A stretch of 42,452 bases of DNA. It comes from Actinomycetota bacterium. GTDB taxonomy: Bacteria; Actinomycetota; Actinomycetes; Streptosporangiales; Streptosporangiaceae. The stretch spans positions 1-42,452 of the forward strand of contig PLRW01000342.1 in assembly GCA_003164955.1 (NCBI GenBank), given 5' to 3'. Every line of letters starts with the position of its first letter. Positions within the stretch are counted from its first letter, which is position 1. The notes beneath the pieces were generated by a model. That model did no database searches, was not told the DNA's origin, and saw nothing but the letters and a program-made list of their open reading frames with translations. Below are positions 39,719 to 42,452 of this stretch, piece by piece. Position numbers and translations under genes: made by a program.

Positions 39719-40109
39719 CGGGGCCCCCACCGGTGCGCGGCGGCCCGCGCACCGGGCGGGGTCGTACTCAGGTACTGGGCATCCATCGCGATTTGCTCCG
39801 GGGGATGACATCGGCTAGGGCCCGTCGACGGCATCGTAACGGAGTGAGCTGCCGTTAAGGCAGATAATGGCCGGAAATTCGCGGATCACGCCAAACGGTG
39901 ATTATCAATTTGTGAAACGCATTGTGCTATCGGCATGCATGCATGTGGCGCCATCGGACGGGCGTCCGTTTATTGGCCTTTATCGGCATGGTTATGGGAT
40001 ACGGGCCATTACGGTTGATTTGCACCGCTATAACGGTCACGTTTCGCGGCTTATGCCGGATATGTGACCGGGTAACGCCCCCATCCGGGCCCGGGCCGGA
40101 AACCGCCGG
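39719..40109. other. Low-GC pocket between ftsY and the DivIVA-domain gene
   Basis: Bases ~39840-40075 are near 50% GC, far below the flanks. A plus-strand frame at 39867-40067 (66 codons) is not the shadow of any gene, but its product resembles nothing I know. The pocket may hold the promoter of the DivIVA-domain gene or be the scar of the missing amtB region. Confidence 0.45.
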
Positions 40110-41315
40110 CTATGCGGTCAGGATCGCGTCCACGAACGTGGCCGGGTCGAAAGGCGCCAGATCATCCGGGCCTTCGCCCAGCCCGACGAGCTTGACGGGA
40201 ACACCCAGCTCACGCTGGACGGCGATCACGATCCCGCCCTTGGCGGTGCCGTCGAGCTTCGTGAGGACGATGCCCGTGATGTCAACGACCTCAGCGAACA
40301 CGCGTGCCTGCCGTAGCCCATTCTGCCCGGTGATGGCGTCCAGGACGAGCAGCACCTCGCCGACCGGCGCCCGCTTTTCGATCACGCGCTTGACCTTGCC
40401 CAGCTCATCCATCAGGCCGGTCTTGGTGTGCAGGCGGCCGGCCGTGTCCACGAGCACGACGTCCACCCCGAGGTCGGCGCCCTCGCGCACCGCTTCGAAC
40501 GCCACGCTGGCGGGGTCGGCCCCGTCACGGTCGGCCCGGACCGTCCGGGCGCCGACCCGTTCGCCCCAGGTCTGCAGCTGGTCAGCGGCGGCCGCGCGGA
40601 ACGTGTCGGCGGCGCCGAGCAGCACGGTCTTGCCGTCGCCCACCAGGACCCGGGCCAGCTTCCCGACGGTGGTGGTCTTACCCGTGCCGTTCACGCCGAC
40701 CATCAGCACGACCCCGGGAAGGCCCTCATGGCGCTCCGTGTGCAAGGAGCGGTCCATGTCCTCGCCGATCTGGGTGATCAGCTCGGTCCGCAGCAGGGCG
40801 CGCACCTCGTCGACGCCCCGGGCACCGAGCACCTTCACCTTGGTCCGCAGGTCATCGACCATCTGCCGGGCCGGGACCACGCCGACGTCGGCGGTGATGA
40901 GAACCTCCTCGATCTCATCCCAGGTGTCGTCGTCGAGCCGGTCCCGGGACAGCAGCCCGAGCAGCACGGAGCCGACCGACGACTGCGAACGCGACAGCCG
41001 CTCCCGGAGCCGGACGAGGCGTCCCGCCGAGGGCGGCGGCTTCTCGATCTCCGGGGCGGCCGGCGGCGCCGGTGTCCGCTGCTCCGGCGCCCGCGGCGGC
41101 GCCGTCGGGGTGATGACCGCCTGCGCGGCCTCCGCCGCGTCCCGCCCCGGCGTCCGCAGCTCGGGCTCCCCCGGTGCCTCGGGCGGCGAAACGATGACCT
41201 CGGGAGGCTCTCCGCGACGACGGCGCCGGGGCCGGACGAGGAGCAGCCAGCCCATTTCGGTGACGACGGCGACGAAGAAGACCGCCAGGACAATGATGAG
41301 AATTAGAGTTTCCAT
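40110..41315 (-). CDS. ftsY: Signal recognition particle receptor FtsY
   Basis: FtsY docks the SRP-ribosome complex at the membrane. The 401-aa protein begins with a real membrane segment (LILIIVLAVFFVAVVTEMGW), as in actinobacteria, followed by an acidic/Pro-rich A region. The NG GTPase has GVNGTGKTTTVGKLARVLVG near residue 210, DTFRAAAADQLQTWGERVGA, VLVDTAGRLHTKTG, and LTKLDGTAKGGIVIAVQREL. It lies just downstream of smc, as usual. Confidence 0.97.
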   Translation of the reverse strand: METLILIIVLAVFFVAVVTEMGWLLLVRPRRRRRGEPPEVIVSPPEAPGEPELRTPGRDAAEAAQAVITPTAPPRAPEQRTPAPPAAPEIEKPPPSAGRLVRLRERLSRSQSSVGSVLLGLLSRDRLDDDTWDEIEEVLITADVGVVPARQMVDDLRTKVKVLGARGVDEVRALLRTELITQIGEDMDRSLHTERHEGLPGVVLMVGVNGTGKTTTVGKLARVLVGDGKTVLLGAADTFRAAAADQLQTWGERVGARTVRADRDGADPASVAFEAVREGADLGVDVVLVDTAGRLHTKTGLMDELGKVKRVIEKRAPVGEVLLVLDAITGQNGLRQARVFAEVVDITGIVLTKLDGTAKGGIVIAVQRELGVPVKLVGLGEGPDDLAPFDPATFVDAILTA

Positions 41316-41377
41316 GACTGTTCTCAGTCTCTCAGTCCGCTGTGTCCCTCAGTTGCGGGGCCCCGGCAGTCTAGATG

Positions 41378-42452
41378 CTATGCGGGCTCGCGCTCGCCGA
41401 GGCGCTGGCTCACCACCGCCGAGACACCATCGCCCCGCATGCTGACCCCGTACAGGGCGTCGGCGACCTCCATCGTTCTCCTCTGGTGGGTCACGACGAT
41501 CAGCTGGGAGCTTTCCCTCAGCTCGCTGAAGATAACCAGCAGGCGCTGCAGGTTGGTGTCATCAAGCGCGGCTTCGACCTCGTCCAGCACGTAGAACGGG
41601 GAGGGCCGGGCCTTGAAGATCGCGCACAGGAAGGCGATGGCGGTCAGCGACCGCTCACCGCCGGATAGCAGGGACAGCCGCTTGACCTTCTTGCCGGGAG
41701 GCCGCGCCTCCACCTCGATACCGGTGGCCAGCATGTCGTCGGGCTCGGTGAGCACGAGCCGCCCCTGGCCACCGGGGAACAGCCGGCTGAAGATCTGCTC
41801 GAACTCCCGGGCCGTGTCGGCGTAGGCGGCGGTGAAGACCTCCTGCACCCGGTCGTCGACCTCCTTGACCACGGTGAGCAGGTCACGGCGGGTCTTCTTC
41901 AGGTCCTCGAGCTGGGTGGCCAGGAAGGCGTGCCGTTCCTGCAGCGCGGCGTACTCCTCCAGCGCGAGCGGGTTGACCTTGCCGAGCCTGACCAGATCAC
42001 GCTGGGCGGCCTCGGCGCGGCGCTCCTGGGCGGCCCGGTCGTAGCTGGTCGGCAGCTGGCCCTCGTCCGCGTCCGGCGGGGGCGGGATAGGCACCGCGGG
42101 ACCGTAATCGGCGATCAGTTCCGGGGCCTGGACGCCGAACTCCTCGACCGCGTGCGCCTCCATCTGCTCCAGGCGCAATCGGTGCTCGGCCCGGGCGATC
42201 TCCGCGCCGTGCGCGGTGCTGACCACGGTATCCAGCTCCGCGGCGACGTCGCGGACCCGGGCCCGCACGCTCTTGAGCTCCTCGGCTCCGTCCGCCGTCG
42301 CCGTCTCGGCCGCGGAGCGCCGGGCCAGGGCCTCCGTCACGGATCGCTCCGCGCTGGCCACGGCCAGCTGGGCACCGTGGGCCACCGCGCGCGCCACGGC
42401 CGCCTCCGCGCCGCGCTGCCGCAGCCGGGCCTGGGCGCGCTCACGCGCCTGG
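41378..42452 (-). CDS. smc: Chromosome segregation protein SMC (C-terminal part)
   Basis: The gene enters from the right edge; about 357 C-terminal residues are inside the window. The end of the coiled coil (Ala/Glu/Arg-rich, with hinge-distal heptads) is followed by the ABC head: the signature LSLLSGGERSLTAIAFLCAI, Walker B SPFYVLDEVEAALDDTNLQR, and the D-loop and switch HQRRTMEVADALYGV. SMC with ScpAB compacts and segregates the chromosome. ftsY follows 62 bases after the stop. Confidence 0.97.
   Translation of the reverse strand, partial: QARERAQARLRQRGAEAAVARAVAHGAQLAVASAERSVTEALARRSAAETATADGAEELKSVRARVRDVAAELDTVVSTAHGAEIARAEHRLRLEQMEAHAVEEFGVQAPELIADYGPAVPIPPPPDADEGQLPTSYDRAAQERRAEAAQRDLVRLGKVNPLALEEYAALQERHAFLATQLEDLKKTRRDLLTVVKEVDDRVQEVFTAAYADTAREFEQIFSRLFPGGQGRLVLTEPDDMLATGIEVEARPPGKKVKRLSLLSGGERSLTAIAFLCAIFKARPSPFYVLDEVEAALDDTNLQRLLVIFSELRESSQLIVVTHQRRTMEVADALYGVSMRGDGVSAVVSQRLGEREPA

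Overview
The window is a piece of a high-GC actinobacterial chromosome. Evidence for this is the roughly 70% GC, the frequent GTG starts, the many 4-bp ATGA/GTGA gene overlaps, leaderless-looking promoters, DUF2469 and an actinobacterial-type ATP-dependent ligase LigB. Gene order matches the smc-ftsY-(amtB)-glnB-glnD-ffh-rpsP-khpA-rimM-trmD-rplS-lepB-rnhB-DUF2469-yraN-comM-dprA block of Streptomyces and Mycobacterium. A Streptosporangiales-like soil actinomycete is my guess from sequence style. I cannot name the species.

Layout. The conserved backbone is entirely on the minus strand and reads from right to left: smc (3' part), ftsY, a DivIVA-domain gene, glnB, glnD and ffh (42452-33988); rpsP, khpA, rimM, trmD, rplS, lepB, rnhB and DUF2469 (26439-20325); and yraN, comM and dprA (3452-88). 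Two blocks interrupt it. Block A (about 3504-20324, 16.8 kb) lies between DUF2469 and yraN. Block B (about 26690-33780) lies between ffh and rpsP, on the plus strand. It holds a complete five-gene branched-chain-amino-acid/amide-type ABC importer (binding protein, two ATPases, two permeases) followed by ligB.

Block A mixes intact accessory genes with debris. Intact genes: an XRE antitoxin; an overlapping MFS transporter-malic enzyme pair; an APC permease; a CBS-domain protein; a two-domain YbjQ-like protein; a proline iminopeptidase; an unknown conserved membrane protein; a TetR regulator; a GNAT acetyltransferase with a phasin-like tail, coupled to a 73-aa protein; a VOC protein; a membrane-anchored methyltransferase; and a short YVTN secreted protein. 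Debris: a HigB-type toxin broken at a perfect 26-bp palindrome; a displaced copy of part of the YbjQ-like gene; a reverse-transcriptase scrap; a shortened lipoprotein; a cyclase chimera; the last ~50 codons of an alpha/beta hydrolase; the first ~33 codons of a protein-tyrosine-phosphatase-like gene; and the first ~48 codons of a short-chain dehydrogenase. I see no integrase, transposase or tRNA in it.

How the genes work together. The backbone covers ribosome and tRNA maturation (S16, L19, RimM, TrmD, KhpA), protein targeting and export (Ffh, FtsY, LepB), nitrogen signalling (GlnB, GlnD), chromosome organisation and DNA processing (SMC, RnhB, DprA, ComM). The ammonium channel gene amtB, usual next to glnB, is absent from its expected place. 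GlnR-like half-site pairs lie upstream of glnB and of the ABC importer, which suggests shared nitrogen control. That link is inference. I did not find a clear-cut new defence or biosynthetic system. The strongest oddities are the palindrome-broken toxin, the gene-end debris, the S16 repeat tail, the GNAT-phasin pair, the DivIVA-like protein at the amtB site, and the dense operator region before the importer.
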